Shown here: piece by piece, positions 37,303 to 45,874 of the stretch
Layout: the number at the start of each line of letters is the position of its first letter
How positions within the stretch are numbered: the stretch's first letter is position 1
The notes under the pieces: generated by a model
What the model saw: the letters and a program-made list of their open reading frames with translations, nothing else
The model's database searches: none
Told to the model about the DNA's origin: nothing
DNA from: Mangrovitalea sediminis
Lineage (GTDB): Bacteria > Pseudomonadota > Gammaproteobacteria > Pseudomonadales > Oleiphilaceae
Direction: 5' to 3'
Assembly (NCBI RefSeq): GCF_002514725.1
Contig: NZ_NTLB01000001.1
Coordinates: 310,001-374,000 of the forward strand
DNA length: 64,000 nt
Program-made: the position numbers and the translations under genes

Positions 37303-38082
37303 TCATTCCATTGGGATCGCATAATCCATCACGATCGGCGCATGATCGGAAAAGCGGGTATCGACATCGATAAACCCACCCTGCACCGTATTGCGCAGCC
37401 CGGGCGTCAACATCTGGTAGTCCGTGCGCCAGCCCGCCTGCTTACGCCAGCCCTCGGCCCATTCCGGCCACCAGGTGAATTGGCCGCCCTGGCGATTGAC
37501 CTCGCGGAACGCATCGATATACCCCATGGTATCGAAAACCTCGTCCATCCAGGCCCGCTCATTCGGCAGGAATCCGGACACTTCCATCTTGTGGTAGCGC
37601 GGACTGGCATCGGTCACCAAGTGCGCTGTCTGGAAATTGCCGCAGAAAATAAACTGGCGCCGCTTACGCAGCGTCTTCTGCAGGTGCACCTGGAAAGCCT
37701 GAAGGAATTCGTCCTTGTGCGCCTGCCGGGAGGGATCTCCAAGCGCGCAGGGCGCCAGCACGCAGCCGACACTGGCACGCTCGAAATCAGCCTGGATGAA
37801 GCGACCTTCCCGGTCAGCCGACTCGTGGGCGAAACCGTACATGATGGCCTTGGGAAAGTGGCGGGTATAAATGCCGACACCACCATCCTCGTTATGCTCC
37901 CCGTCGATGAAATAGGCTTCGTAACCATCCGGTCGCAGCGCTGGCTCATCCTCGACTTCATAGGCACGGACGCGATGATCCTGCACACAGATAACATCGG
38001 CGTTCTGGCCGGCAACCCAGTCGAAAAACCCATTTTCGACGGCCTGCCTGAGCCCGTTGACGCTGATGGATACAACCCGCAT
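37303..38082 (-). CDS. crc: Crc-like catabolite repression control protein (ExoIII fold)
   Basis: The 259-residue protein matches Pseudomonas Crc over its length: MRVVSISVNGLRQAVENGFF, NADVICVQDHRVRAYEVEDE, FLPNERAWMDEVFDTMGYID, FTWWPEWAEGW and LTPGLRNTVQ. Crc cooperates with Hfq to repress translation of catabolic mRNAs. The nuclease active site of the ExoIII/EEP fold is damaged: the catalytic Glu is Asp (VQDHR), the DxN is CGNFQ, while SDHAP at the end is kept. The locus pyrE-crc-rph is also as in Pseudomonas. The ATG at 38082 has an AGGGAA site; the frame to 38172 is rejected. Confidence 0.88.
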   Translation of the reverse strand: MRVVSISVNGLRQAVENGFFDWVAGQNADVICVQDHRVRAYEVEDEPALRPDGYEAYFIDGEHNEDGGVGIYTRHFPKAIMYGFAHESADREGRFIQADFERASVGCVLAPCALGDPSRQAHKDEFLQAFQVHLQKTLRKRRQFIFCGNFQTAHLVTDASPRYHKMEVSGFLPNERAWMDEVFDTMGYIDAFREVNRQGGQFTWWPEWAEGWRKQAGWRTDYQMLTPGLRNTVQGGFIDVDTRFSDHAPIVMDYAIPME

Positions 38083-38163
38083 AGATGTTCCCTGATTTAG
38101 TTTGCGTGTATGATACCGTTTTAATACTTTTTGAAAAGAACCGGTAGAAGATACTCGCCGCCC

Positions 38164-38811
38164 ATGGAGCATTATCAGCAGCAGTTCATCGAATTCGCCA
38201 TTACCCGCAATGTTTTGCGTTTTGGCGAGTTTACGCTCAAATCAGGACGCATAAGTCCTTATTTTTTCAACGCGGGACTCTTTCATACCGGTTCCGACCT
38301 CGCCCACCTGGGACGCTATTACGCGGCGGCCTTGCAACAGTGGGGTCTCGAATTCGATGTCCTGTTCGGCCCAGCGTATAAGGGCATTCCCTTAGCTGCC
38401 GCAACAGCCATCGCGCTCTCCGAGCATCACCAGCAGGACATCCCCTGGTCCTTCAACCGCAAAGAGAAGAAAGACCACGGCGAAGGCGGCAACATTGTCG
38501 GCGCACCGCTTCAAGGGCGAGTGCTGATTATCGACGACGTCATTACCGCCGGCACAGCCATCCGCGAATCCATGCAGATCATCCGTGATGCCGGCGCAGA
38601 GCCCGCTGGCGTCCTGATCGCCCTCAACCGCCAGGAACGCGGCAAGGGACAGCAGTCGGCGATCGAAGAAGTCGAAGCCGAATACAAGGTTCCCGTATTC
38701 AGCATCGTAGAGCTCAACCAGATTCTGGCCTATCTCAGGGAAACCCCTTCCCTGGCACAATATGCCGAAAGCGTGGAAGCTTATCGCGCCAAGTACGGCA
38801 GCGCCGGCTGA
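38164..38811 (+). CDS. pyrE: Orotate phosphoribosyltransferase
   Basis: The 215-residue enzyme makes orotidine 5'-phosphate from orotate and PRPP in pyrimidine synthesis. It shows the N-terminal [20 protein letters not shown], the KxxK-type loop [13 protein letters not shown] and the PRPP-binding loop [17 protein letters not shown]. The ATG at 38164 matches homologues ([12 protein letters not shown]); an upstream ATG at 38131 has no better signal. It is divergent from crc with 81 bp between starts. Confidence 0.97.
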   Translation: MEHYQQQFIEFAITRNVLRFGEFTLKSGRISPYFFNAGLFHTGSDLAHLGRYYAAALQQWGLEFDVLFGPAYKGIPLAAATAIALSEHHQQDIPWSFNRKEKKDHGEGGNIVGAPLQGRVLIIDDVITAGTAIRESMQIIRDAGAEPAGVLIALNRQERGKGQQSAIEEVEAEYKVPVFSIVELNQILAYLRETPSLAQYAESVEAYRAKYGSAG

Positions 38812-38873
38812 GTCGAATTCGGCAGCGCCGTATCCACTCGTTTCGCTTCAGGCTACACCGCCCAGATGACAGC

Positions 38874-38899
38874 CACCGGGATCACGCCCAATCCCGGTG
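38874..38899. repeat. Inverted repeat downstream of pyrE
   Basis: CACCGGGAT-(8)-ATCCCGGTG, a 9-bp perfect stem 60 bp past pyrE. No T-run follows; it may be a pyrE 3' hairpin. The rest of the 250-bp gap to the next gene shows no gene. Confidence 0.4.
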
Positions 38900-39064
38900 C
38901 CTGCTGCCACTTTATGGACCGTCGCAAAGCCACCCCGGACCAGTCTGTTCTGGCGACCTAACCGGGAAAATGTATACTTTTTCAGGTGCCGACGCAGGTT
39001 CCCGGAACTTTTGTTATGCTTAGGAGACTTAAGCAAACCGGGCACTCCCTGCTAACTCATCATT

Positions 39065-39763
39065 ATGATAAAAGTACTTAGCAAATCCCCTGCCACGCTC
39101 TTAAAGCACATCGCGACGCTATCTTCATTCCTGCTACTCGGCTTGCCGGTGGCTCAGGCAGCCACCCTGTATCGATATATCGATAGCCAGGGTCACCCAG
39201 CCATCAGCGGCACGGTGCCGGATGATGCCGTCAAGCGCGGCTACGAAATTCTCAGTCCCAATGGCCGCGTCATCAAGACGATCCCTCCCGCGCCCACTGC
39301 CGCTGAGCTAAAAGCCAAAATGCAGGCAGAGGAAGCTCGTAAGGCGAAGGCGCAGGAAATCGCCGACCAGAAACGTCAGGACGAGATACTGCTACGCAAT
39401 TACAGCTCGCCGGATGACGCCATCCGCGAACTACATCGTCAGTTGCAGGAGATGAACAGCCTCATCAATCTCAAGCGCGGCAACATTGCTATTCTGCAGT
39501 CGCAACTCGAACAGGAGCAGGAACAGGCCGGCAATTTGCAACGTGCGGGACGCACGGTGCCGAAAGGCGTGCTTGAAAAGATGCAGCAGCTACAGAAACA
39601 CATCCGTTCCGTTCAGCTGGAAATTGCTGGACAGAAACAGGAAATCGACAATGTCGAAAAAAATTACCGGGAAAAAGTGACGCGACTTGAGCAACTGACA
39701 GGGGAAAAGCCGACGCTACCCTTCGCCTTACCTCTGGACAAGACGGCGTCAGAAAACCAGTGA
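39065..39763 (+). CDS. DUF4124 domain-containing envelope protein with coiled coil
   Basis: The 232-residue protein has a signal peptide (hydrophobic SSFLLLGLPVAQA, cleaved after AQA) and then the DUF4124 start ATLYRYIDSQGHPAISGTVP. Residues about 80-215 form a long charged coiled coil (AEEARKAKAQEIADQKRQDE, then LINLKRGNIAILQSQLEQEQ). DUF4124 is common in envelope proteins of gammaproteobacteria but has no defined role. The stop codon lies within the left arm of the terminator that follows. Single gene, convergent with the phasin-like gene. Confidence 0.8.
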   Translation: MIKVLSKSPATLLKHIATLSSFLLLGLPVAQAATLYRYIDSQGHPAISGTVPDDAVKRGYEILSPNGRVIKTIPPAPTAAELKAKMQAEEARKAKAQEIADQKRQDEILLRNYSSPDDAIRELHRQLQEMNSLINLKRGNIAILQSQLEQEQEQAGNLQRAGRTVPKGVLEKMQQLQKHIRSVQLEIAGQKQEIDNVEKNYREKVTRLEQLTGEKPTLPFALPLDKTASENQ

Positions 39764-39784
39764 GGCATGCCTCACTGGCTTTCT
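39757..39784. terminator. Bidirectional terminator after DUF4124 gene
   Basis: CCAGTGAGG-CATG-CCTCACTGG followed by CTTTCT. The TGA of the DUF4124 gene (39761-39763) is part of the stem, so translation may disturb it. Confidence 0.75.
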
Positions 39785-39794
39785 GTCCTGCCGA

Positions 39795-40166
39795 TCAGGC
39801 CGTCGCTGCTTCGGCTTTTTTCGCGCTCGAAGTCTTGCGAGCAGCCGGCTTACGCGGCGCAGGCTTGGTCGCCTCCTCAACCGCTTTGGCTTCTTCTGCC
39901 ACTTCCTTCTCGAACCGACCGATCAGGTCGCCGGCATAGCCACCCAGACGCTTGTTCAGCGTACGCAGCGAGTCATACAGGCTGGCAACGTATTCGTTAT
40001 GACGCTCACGAACCGTCTTAACACTGTAGCTCTTGGCTTCGGCTTCCACTTTTTCCGCCAGTTCAAAAGGCTTGGCTGAGAGCGTCTTGTACTGCTCTTC
40101 AACGTTGTTGATGCCTTTTTCGATGGCTTCCTGTACTTGCTCCTGATACGACTTCAGCTTGCCCAT
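39795..40166 (-). CDS. Phasin-like helical protein with Ala/Lys/Pro-rich tail
   Basis: The 123-residue protein is almost wholly helical for the first 95 residues (GKLKSYQEQVQEAIEKGIN) and ends in a low-complexity basic tail rich in KPAARKTSSAKKAEA. This resembles short phasins and PhaF-like proteins that combine a granule-binding helix with a histone-like tail. I see no nearby PHA synthase gene, so the role is not secure. The ATG at 40166 has a strong GGAGGT site; a frame to 40259 is an upstream extension. Confidence 0.6.
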   Translation of the reverse strand: MGKLKSYQEQVQEAIEKGINNVEEQYKTLSAKPFELAEKVEAEAKSYSVKTVRERHNEYVASLYDSLRTLNKRLGGYAGDLIGRFEKEVAEEAKAVEEATKPAPRKPAARKTSSAKKAEAATA

Positions 40167-40412
40167 AACGACCTCCAACCACGGATAAACGTCAGACGTT
40201 GCATAACGTCCCTTATGACCACGAACTGGGACGATAAAGATAAAAATTAGAATATTCATACTAGGGATAAGGCTCGTGCGCTTTTTCCGTCTAACTTTTG
40301 ATCTCAGCGAACTTCCACGCCCGAGTCACGCCTTATACTGTTTCCGATGCCTTCGACTCAGCTCGAAGGCAGTGACGACCGACACGGACATCTTGATTTA
40401 GGCGCCAAGACG

Positions 40413-41927
40413 ATGCTGGAAACTGCGGAACTGGGAAGAACCCTGGACAAGGCTCAGTACAAGGAAGCGCTGCCCGCCCTGCGCAGAACCCTGCTCGACC
40501 TGCAATTCCAGCTGCGTGACACCGACCGGACGATCATTCTCATCCTCGAAGGTCTCGACAACGCCACCAAGGGTGAGGTCGCCAACGTACTCAACGACTG
40601 GCTGGATACCCGCGGCGTGGAATTCCATGCCTTTGGCCCGAAATCCGATGAAGAACTGGAGCGCCCACGTTTCTGGCGTTATTGGCGGGCGTTGCCGGGG
40701 CGCGGCCGCATTGGCATCTTTCACAGCTCCTGGTACACCGGCACACTGGTGCAGTATGCCCTTGGCCAGATCGACGATGACACGTTCGACCGCCACATGC
40801 AGCGCATCAGCCGCTTTGAGCGCATGCTGGCCCACGACGGCGCCGTCTTCGTCAAACTCTGGCTACACCGTTCAGAAAAACACCAGAAAACCTACCTGAA
40901 ACAGCTGGACCACGAGCCCAACGCCCGCTGGATGGTATCCAAGCTGGACCACACGCTACACGCCAGTTACCACCGACTGGTCGCCGGTGCGGAGCGAGCC
41001 ATGCGCCACACAGACCACCGTGAAGCGCCCTGGACTGCCATCGAGGCGGCCGACCACCGTTACCGCAACCTGATGGCCGGAGAACACCTGAGGGCGGCAC
41101 TGGCCGGTGAGTCACTCGTCGATGTTTCGAAAGTCCACCGGGAGCACCATCACACTGACGGCACCATCCTGGATAAGCTGGATCTGGATCAGAAACTCTC
41201 CAAAAAGGATTACCGCCAGGCGATCGACGAAAAGCTGCTGACGCTCAACAAGCTGAGCTGGCAGGCCTATCATGCCGGCGTCTCACTCTCGCTGGTATTC
41301 GAAGGCTGGGATGCCGCCGGCAAGGGCGGCGCCATCCGCCGCATCATGCGCGGTATCGATGCCAGAGTCGCACAGGTTATCCAAATCGCCGCGCCCAACG
41401 ACGAAGAGCGCGCCCACCACTACTTATGGCGCTTCTGGAGACACGTGCCGCGGGCCGGGCGCGTTACCATCTACGACCGCAGCTGGTACGGTCGCGTCCT
41501 GGTCGAGCGGGTGGAGGGCCTGACACCGGAACATCGGTGGCACGAAGCCTATGCCGAAATTAACGATTTCGAGGAGCAACAGGTGGAGCATGGCGTCGTC
41601 GTGCTGAAGTTCTGGTTGCACATTGACCCTGAAACCCAGCTTCGCCGCTTCAACAAGCGCCTGGAAACGTCCTACAAGCACTACAAACTCACTAACGAAG
41701 ACTGGCGCAACCGCGACAAGTGGCCGACCTACGCTGAAGCCGTGGAGGAAATGATCAGCCGCACCAGTACAGATATCGCGCCATGGCACCTGATTGCCGC
41801 CAACGACAAACGCTACACCCGGATACGTGTACTGGAAATCGTCTGTGAGGCGCTGAAGGCCCGCTTGCACGACCAGGCTCACAAAGAAAGACACAAACAC
41901 AAGTCCGCGCTGAACGGAGACGAGTAA
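40413..41927 (+). CDS. pap: Polyphosphate:AMP phosphotransferase (tandem PPK2 domains)
   Basis: The 504-residue enzyme phosphorylates AMP to ADP using polyphosphate. It has two PPK2 domains. In the second, Walker A is intact (LVFEGWDAAGKGGAI) and the lid/Walker B region reads DRSWYGRVLVERVEG. In the first, Walker A is altered (LILEGLDNATKGEVAN) and the DRSWY equivalent is HSSWYTG, so only the C-terminal domain should be catalytic, as described for PAP of Acinetobacter and Pseudomonas. I chose the ATG at 40413 because family proteins begin MLETAELGRTLDKAQYK-like; an ATG at 40347 adds 22 residues. It is followed by a DUF4010 gene after 1 bp. Confidence 0.92.
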   Translation: MLETAELGRTLDKAQYKEALPALRRTLLDLQFQLRDTDRTIILILEGLDNATKGEVANVLNDWLDTRGVEFHAFGPKSDEELERPRFWRYWRALPGRGRIGIFHSSWYTGTLVQYALGQIDDDTFDRHMQRISRFERMLAHDGAVFVKLWLHRSEKHQKTYLKQLDHEPNARWMVSKLDHTLHASYHRLVAGAERAMRHTDHREAPWTAIEAADHRYRNLMAGEHLRAALAGESLVDVSKVHREHHHTDGTILDKLDLDQKLSKKDYRQAIDEKLLTLNKLSWQAYHAGVSLSLVFEGWDAAGKGGAIRRIMRGIDARVAQVIQIAAPNDEERAHHYLWRFWRHVPRAGRVTIYDRSWYGRVLVERVEGLTPEHRWHEAYAEINDFEEQQVEHGVVVLKFWLHIDPETQLRRFNKRLETSYKHYKLTNEDWRNRDKWPTYAEAVEEMISRTSTDIAPWHLIAANDKRYTRIRVLEIVCEALKARLHDQAHKERHKHKSALNGDE

Positions 41928-41928
41928 C

Positions 41929-43227
41929 GTGAATGATTTTGCCCAGTCCCTATTGATGGATAATCGGGCACTGATCGGCCTCACTGTCGCACTTCTCCTG
42001 GGCACCCTGATCGGCATTCAACGCGGCTGGCGGGATCGCGACCAGGAGGCCGGGCAACGGATCGCTGGCATCCGCACCCACGCGCTCACCGGCCTGCTGG
42101 GCGGACTCGGCAGTTTGCTGGCAGAGCAATTTGGCCCCTGGATACTGGTGTCGCTGATCGCCAGCTTCTCCCTGATCGGCATCATCGCCTACCGCGCCAG
42201 GGTGGACTCGGTAAAAAACTACAGCATTACAGGGCTGGTCGGACTTCTGCTCACCTTGATGTTCGGAGCACTGGCAGTCCTGGGCGAGATCGAGATCGCC
42301 GCTATTGCTGCGGTCGTGACAGCCCTGATCCTTGATAACAAGGATGAAATTCACGGTCTGCTGCGCAAACTCCAAGCCCATGAACTGGACGCCGGACTCA
42401 AGCTACTGCTGATTACCGTGGTGGTACTGCCGCTGCTGCCCAATCGGGGCTTCGGCCCAGGCGAGGCGATTAACCCCTTCCAGCTTTGGTGGATGGTGGT
42501 GCTGATCGCGTCCATATCCTTCGTCGGCTACTTCGCGGTTCGGGTGGGTGGCGCCGAACGTGGCATCCTGTTTACCGGACTCTTTGCCGGACTCAGTTCA
42601 TCCACGGCGTTGACGCTACATTTCGCACGCCTTTCCCGCGAATCGCGGGAACTCAGCCCGCTTCTGGCAGCGGGCATCCTGATGGCGTGCGGCACCATGT
42701 TCCCTCGCATCCTGATCCTCTGCACAGCCGTCAATCGTGCCCTGATCCCCCTCATTATCGCCCCCGTTCTGGTGATGGCCGCGCTGCTGTATATTCCAGC
42801 CCTGATTATCTGGTATCGGTATCGGCACCACTCCGTCACAAGCCCTCACCTGCAGCAGAACCCGCTCGACCTGAAAGCCGCCCTCACCTTCGGCGTGCTA
42901 CTGCTGGTCGTCATGCTGGCGGGCAACTGGTTGCGCGACTGGCTGGGGAGCGCCGGGGTGTACCTGCTGGCCGCCAGCTCGGGCATCAGCGATGTCGACG
43001 CCATTACCCTTTCGCTGGGACGCATGACTGGCCAAGGCCTGGACCTGCACACCGCCGTCGTCGGCATCATCATCGCGGCCTCGGTCAACAGTCTGGTCAA
43101 GGCGACCCTGGCTGCGACGGTCGGCCAAATGGCACTGGCCCGCCGCGTAACGATCCCCCTGGTTTTGGCCATCATTGGCGGGCTGGCTGTGGCCTGGCTG
43201 GTGCCCTCGCCGGCGCTACCGGGCTGA
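41929..43227 (+). CDS. MgtC/SapB and DUF4010 membrane protein
   Basis: The 432-residue polytopic inner-membrane protein has an N-terminal MgtC-like domain (LLGTLIGIQRGWRDRDQEAG, RIAGIRTHALTGLLGGLGSL) and a C-terminal DUF4010 domain with about eight further membrane segments (AAGILMACGTMFPRILILC; LAASSGISDVDAITLSLGRM). The GTG start at 41929 lies one base after the PAP stop with GGAGACGAG as binding site, so it is cotranscribed and probably translationally coupled with the polyphosphate enzyme. The substrate or role is not known; MgtC domains are linked to Mg and phosphate stress in other bacteria. Confidence 0.85.
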   Translation: MNDFAQSLLMDNRALIGLTVALLLGTLIGIQRGWRDRDQEAGQRIAGIRTHALTGLLGGLGSLLAEQFGPWILVSLIASFSLIGIIAYRARVDSVKNYSITGLVGLLLTLMFGALAVLGEIEIAAIAAVVTALILDNKDEIHGLLRKLQAHELDAGLKLLLITVVVLPLLPNRGFGPGEAINPFQLWWMVVLIASISFVGYFAVRVGGAERGILFTGLFAGLSSSTALTLHFARLSRESRELSPLLAAGILMACGTMFPRILILCTAVNRALIPLIIAPVLVMAALLYIPALIIWYRYRHHSVTSPHLQQNPLDLKAALTFGVLLLVVMLAGNWLRDWLGSAGVYLLAASSGISDVDAITLSLGRMTGQGLDLHTAVVGIIIAASVNSLVKATLAATVGQMALARRVTIPLVLAIIGGLAVAWLVPSPALPG

Positions 43228-43351
43228 CCTGGGGCAGGCTGCTGCTATCTGAAACGGGTTCTGGTAGAATGTCCGACCCCAATACTCGGGTATTCCACCC
43301 GCGTGGAACCATTTTTCAAAATCTGTAACCGATAGCTTGTAGGTGCTGGCC

Positions 43352-44710
43352 ATGACTCCGGAACTGCTCTCCCCCGCTGGGACGCTGAAAAACATGCGTT
43401 ACGCACTCGCTTACGGAGCCGACGCCGTCTATGCCGGTCAGCCCCGCTACAGTCTGCGAGTGCGGGAGAACGACTTCACGATGCCGCGACTCGCAGAAGG
43501 CATCGAGCTGGCGCACAGTTTGGGCAAGCGCTTCTACGTCGCCGCCAACATCGCGCCACACAACAGCAAGGTGCGCACCTTCCTGAAAGACATCGAACCG
43601 ATCGTGGAGATGCGTCCGGATGCGCTGATCATGTCCGATCCCGGTCTTATCATGATGGTGCACGAACGTTGGCCCGAGATGCCGATCCACCTCTCAGTGC
43701 AGGCCAACGCCGTCAACTTTGCCACCGTGAGATTTTGGGGAAAGCAGGGCATCAGCCGCATCATCCTGTCCCGCGAGCTGTCCCTGGAGGAGATTGGCGA
43801 AATTCGCCAGGAATGCCCTGAGATGGAGATTGAGGTCTTTGTCCATGGCGCCCTCTGTATGGCCTACTCAGGCCGCTGCCTCCTGTCAGGCTACATCAAT
43901 CACCGGGACCCCAACCAGGGCACCTGCACCAATGCCTGCCGTTGGAAATACAATGCCGTGGAAGCCAAGCAGGACGAAGCCGGCAACGTGATCCCTGTGA
44001 CACAGCTGGAGTCCGGCGCTGCACCCGGCCAATGGTCGCCGGAGGAAGGCTCGTCGACGCTGGGCGAAGGGACGCCCACCGACAAGATGTTCCTCCTCCA
44101 TGAGGAAGGCCGTCCCGATGAGCCAATGACCGCCTACGAGGACGAGCACGGCACCTACATCATGAATTCGAAAGACCTGCGAGCCATCCAGCATGTCCAG
44201 CGTCTGACGGAAATGGGCGTCCACTCGTTCAAGATCGAAGGCCGCACCAAGTCCCATTACTATGTCGCCCGCACCGCACAGGTCTACCGGCAGGCGATCG
44301 ACGATGCGGTTGCCGGTCGCGAATTCAACCGTGGTCTGATGGACGAGCTGGAGAAGCTGTCTAATCGAGGCTATACCGAAGGCTTCTACCGCCGCCACGT
44401 CCATGACGAATACCAGAACTACAAAGACGGCAACTCACGCTCCCAGCAACAGCAATTCGCCGGAGAAATTCTGGAATTCGATGCGCAGAGCAACACCATC
44501 CTGGTCGAAGTGAAAAACCGCTTTGAAAAAGGCTCGTCGATGGAATTGATGACACCCACCGGCAATCTGGTGTTCAACATCGAGTCCCTCGAAAACCGCC
44601 GCGGCGAGCAGGTTGACGTTGCCCCCGGCTCCGGTCACCAGATGCGCATCCCGCTGCCGGCTGACGTCGGCGAAGGACTGGAATACGGTCTGCTTTTACG
44701 GAATCTGTAG
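43352..44710 (+). CDS. trhP: tRNA 5-hydroxyuridine synthase TrhP (peptidase U32 family, YegQ)
   Basis: The 452-residue protein begins TPELLSPAGTLKNMRYALAY and has the U32 signature EVFVHGALCMAYSGRCLLSG plus NHRDPNQGTCTNACRWKY, which together give the conserved cysteines. The E. coli homologue YegQ (TrhP) helps make 5-hydroxyuridine at the tRNA wobble base with prephenate; the old protease label is probably wrong for it. The ATG at 43352 follows an AGGT site; a GTG three codons earlier is possible. The insertion at about residues 225-260, rich in Glu and Gly, is part of the normal family. Confidence 0.92.
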   Translation: MTPELLSPAGTLKNMRYALAYGADAVYAGQPRYSLRVRENDFTMPRLAEGIELAHSLGKRFYVAANIAPHNSKVRTFLKDIEPIVEMRPDALIMSDPGLIMMVHERWPEMPIHLSVQANAVNFATVRFWGKQGISRIILSRELSLEEIGEIRQECPEMEIEVFVHGALCMAYSGRCLLSGYINHRDPNQGTCTNACRWKYNAVEAKQDEAGNVIPVTQLESGAAPGQWSPEEGSSTLGEGTPTDKMFLLHEEGRPDEPMTAYEDEHGTYIMNSKDLRAIQHVQRLTEMGVHSFKIEGRTKSHYYVARTAQVYRQAIDDAVAGREFNRGLMDELEKLSNRGYTEGFYRRHVHDEYQNYKDGNSRSQQQQFAGEILEFDAQSNTILVEVKNRFEKGSSMELMTPTGNLVFNIESLENRRGEQVDVAPGSGHQMRIPLPADVGEGLEYGLLLRNL

Positions 44711-44724
44711 AGTACCTGACGAAA

Positions 44725-44747
44725 AGGCCGGCAACAATTGCCGGCCT
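44725..44747. terminator. Hairpin downstream of trhP
   Basis: AGGCCGGCAA-CAA-TTGCCGGCCT, a 10-bp perfect stem, is followed on the plus strand by AGGCCC rather than T residues. Putative trhP 3' hairpin. Confidence 0.5.
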
Positions 44748-44925
44748 AGGCCCACCACCCATCAATCACGACGCTATTGGCGTCATATTTTAATTGGCAT
44801 CACTTACGTAATCTTCACTTGTATCAACTCATCAAATCCGCATAATCCCTCTTGTTCCGATCAAGGTGTACGGACCAAATCTTGCCAGCGGCCGCAGAGC
44901 CGCACATCATTCATAACCGTAGGCA

Positions 44926-45369
44926 ATGATTCGCATGGCTTTTCTTTCATGCGCCAACTTGGCTTGGCATCGCATCGGCATAGCTTTTGTGACACTTTCG
45001 GCAACACTACTCCTTACCGCCTGTGGCGGCAGCAGTTCAGGTTCCGCACAAGCAATGGATTCGACATACACCGGCAATTCGGCAATGCGGCTGATGACTG
45101 CCGGCCCGACATCCAGTCTCGTCTGGCAGGAACCCGTGGCACGCGAGGACGGCTCCCTGCTCTACCCCAGCGAGATAGCCCAGTACCACGTCTATTACAA
45201 GTTCACTTACGAAAAGCAGTATCACCTGATCACGATCCCCGACGGATCAACGACGGAATTGTCGCTGTCCAGCTTTTCGCCGGGGATTTACGATTTCGAA
45301 GTGACGGCTGTTGATCAGCAGGGATTGGAAAGCGGGCCTTCGCAGGCGGTCCAGATAACCGTTATCTAA
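44926..45369 (+). CDS. Small lipoprotein with fibronectin-III-like fold
   Basis: The 147-residue protein has a lipoprotein signal ending LLLTACGGSSSG (Cys about residue 33) and a single Ig/Fn3-like domain: VWQEPVAREDGSLL, ISTATE-like EIAQYHVYYKFTYEKQYHLI and the ending YDFEVTAVDQQGLESGPSQA that is typical of Fn3 repeats. The function is unknown. An ATG at 44935 could also be the start. The 215-bp region before it is AT-rich and I see no gene. Confidence 0.65.
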   Translation: MIRMAFLSCANLAWHRIGIAFVTLSATLLLTACGGSSSGSAQAMDSTYTGNSAMRLMTAGPTSSLVWQEPVAREDGSLLYPSEIAQYHVYYKFTYEKQYHLITIPDGSTTELSLSSFSPGIYDFEVTAVDQQGLESGPSQAVQITVI

Positions 45370-45418
45370 GGCCGTGCCGGTACCCGCCAGGGACAGGTAC
45401 ACCAGCGCCTGGAACAGT

Positions 45419-45438
45419 CGTGCCGCTTAGGCGGCACG
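45419..45438. terminator. Hairpin between lipoprotein and DUF2782 genes
   Basis: CGTGCCGC-TTAG-GCGGCACG, an 8-bp perfect stem between convergent stops at 45369 and 45456. T-tract is short (GGCTT) on the plus strand. Confidence 0.5.
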
Positions 45439-45455
45439 GCTTGCAAGCGCTATGG

Positions 45456-45779
45456 TCACCAGCGAAACAGCACCCAGCTCGGCACCAATACCTGAGGCTT
45501 GTCCTCACGGATCCAGCCATTGCCGTCCTGCGGCACCAGGTAGTAGGCGGGACCATGCTTGGGCACCACCTTGATCTCCTTGAGAACACCGTTGACCCGG
45601 TATTCGTAGAACGTTTTATCTTCCCTATGCCGGATAACGATCTCAGACCCATCCTGGCTCGGCAGGCTGGGTTCAGCCTTCTGTTCCGACAGCTTCGCCG
45701 ATTCTTCCGCATGGGCACCACCGGCCATACCGACCGCCAGAGACACCCCCAATAACACAGCGTTGATCTTGCGTTTCAT
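45456..45779 (-). CDS. DUF2782 periplasmic protein
   Basis: The 107-residue protein has a signal peptide (MKRKINAVLLGVSLAVGMAG, cleaved after AHA) and the DUF2782 core EIVIRHREDKTFYEYRVNGV ... IKVVPKHGPAYYLVPQDGNG. Family members lie beside polA (often with thrB) in pseudomonads and relatives, as here. The function is unknown. The ATG at 45779 has an AAGG site; the longer frame to 45923 runs into polA. It is divergent from polA with 95 bp between starts. Confidence 0.85.
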   Translation of the reverse strand: MKRKINAVLLGVSLAVGMAGGAHAEESAKLSEQKAEPSLPSQDGSEIVIRHREDKTFYEYRVNGVLKEIKVVPKHGPAYYLVPQDGNGWIREDKPQVLVPSWVLFRW

Positions 45780-45874
45780 GATAACCTTGGCATCCTTCTT
45801 AATTGATCCGTTCCGCGTAAACACCCGGTTCAAGAACGACCATCGATCCGACTTCCAGACTTCGAAGGACCCGT

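Noticed and set aside
38848-39045. 65-residue minus-strand frame after pyrE
   Set aside because: No family resemblance, no clear ribosome binding site, and it spans an inverted repeat.
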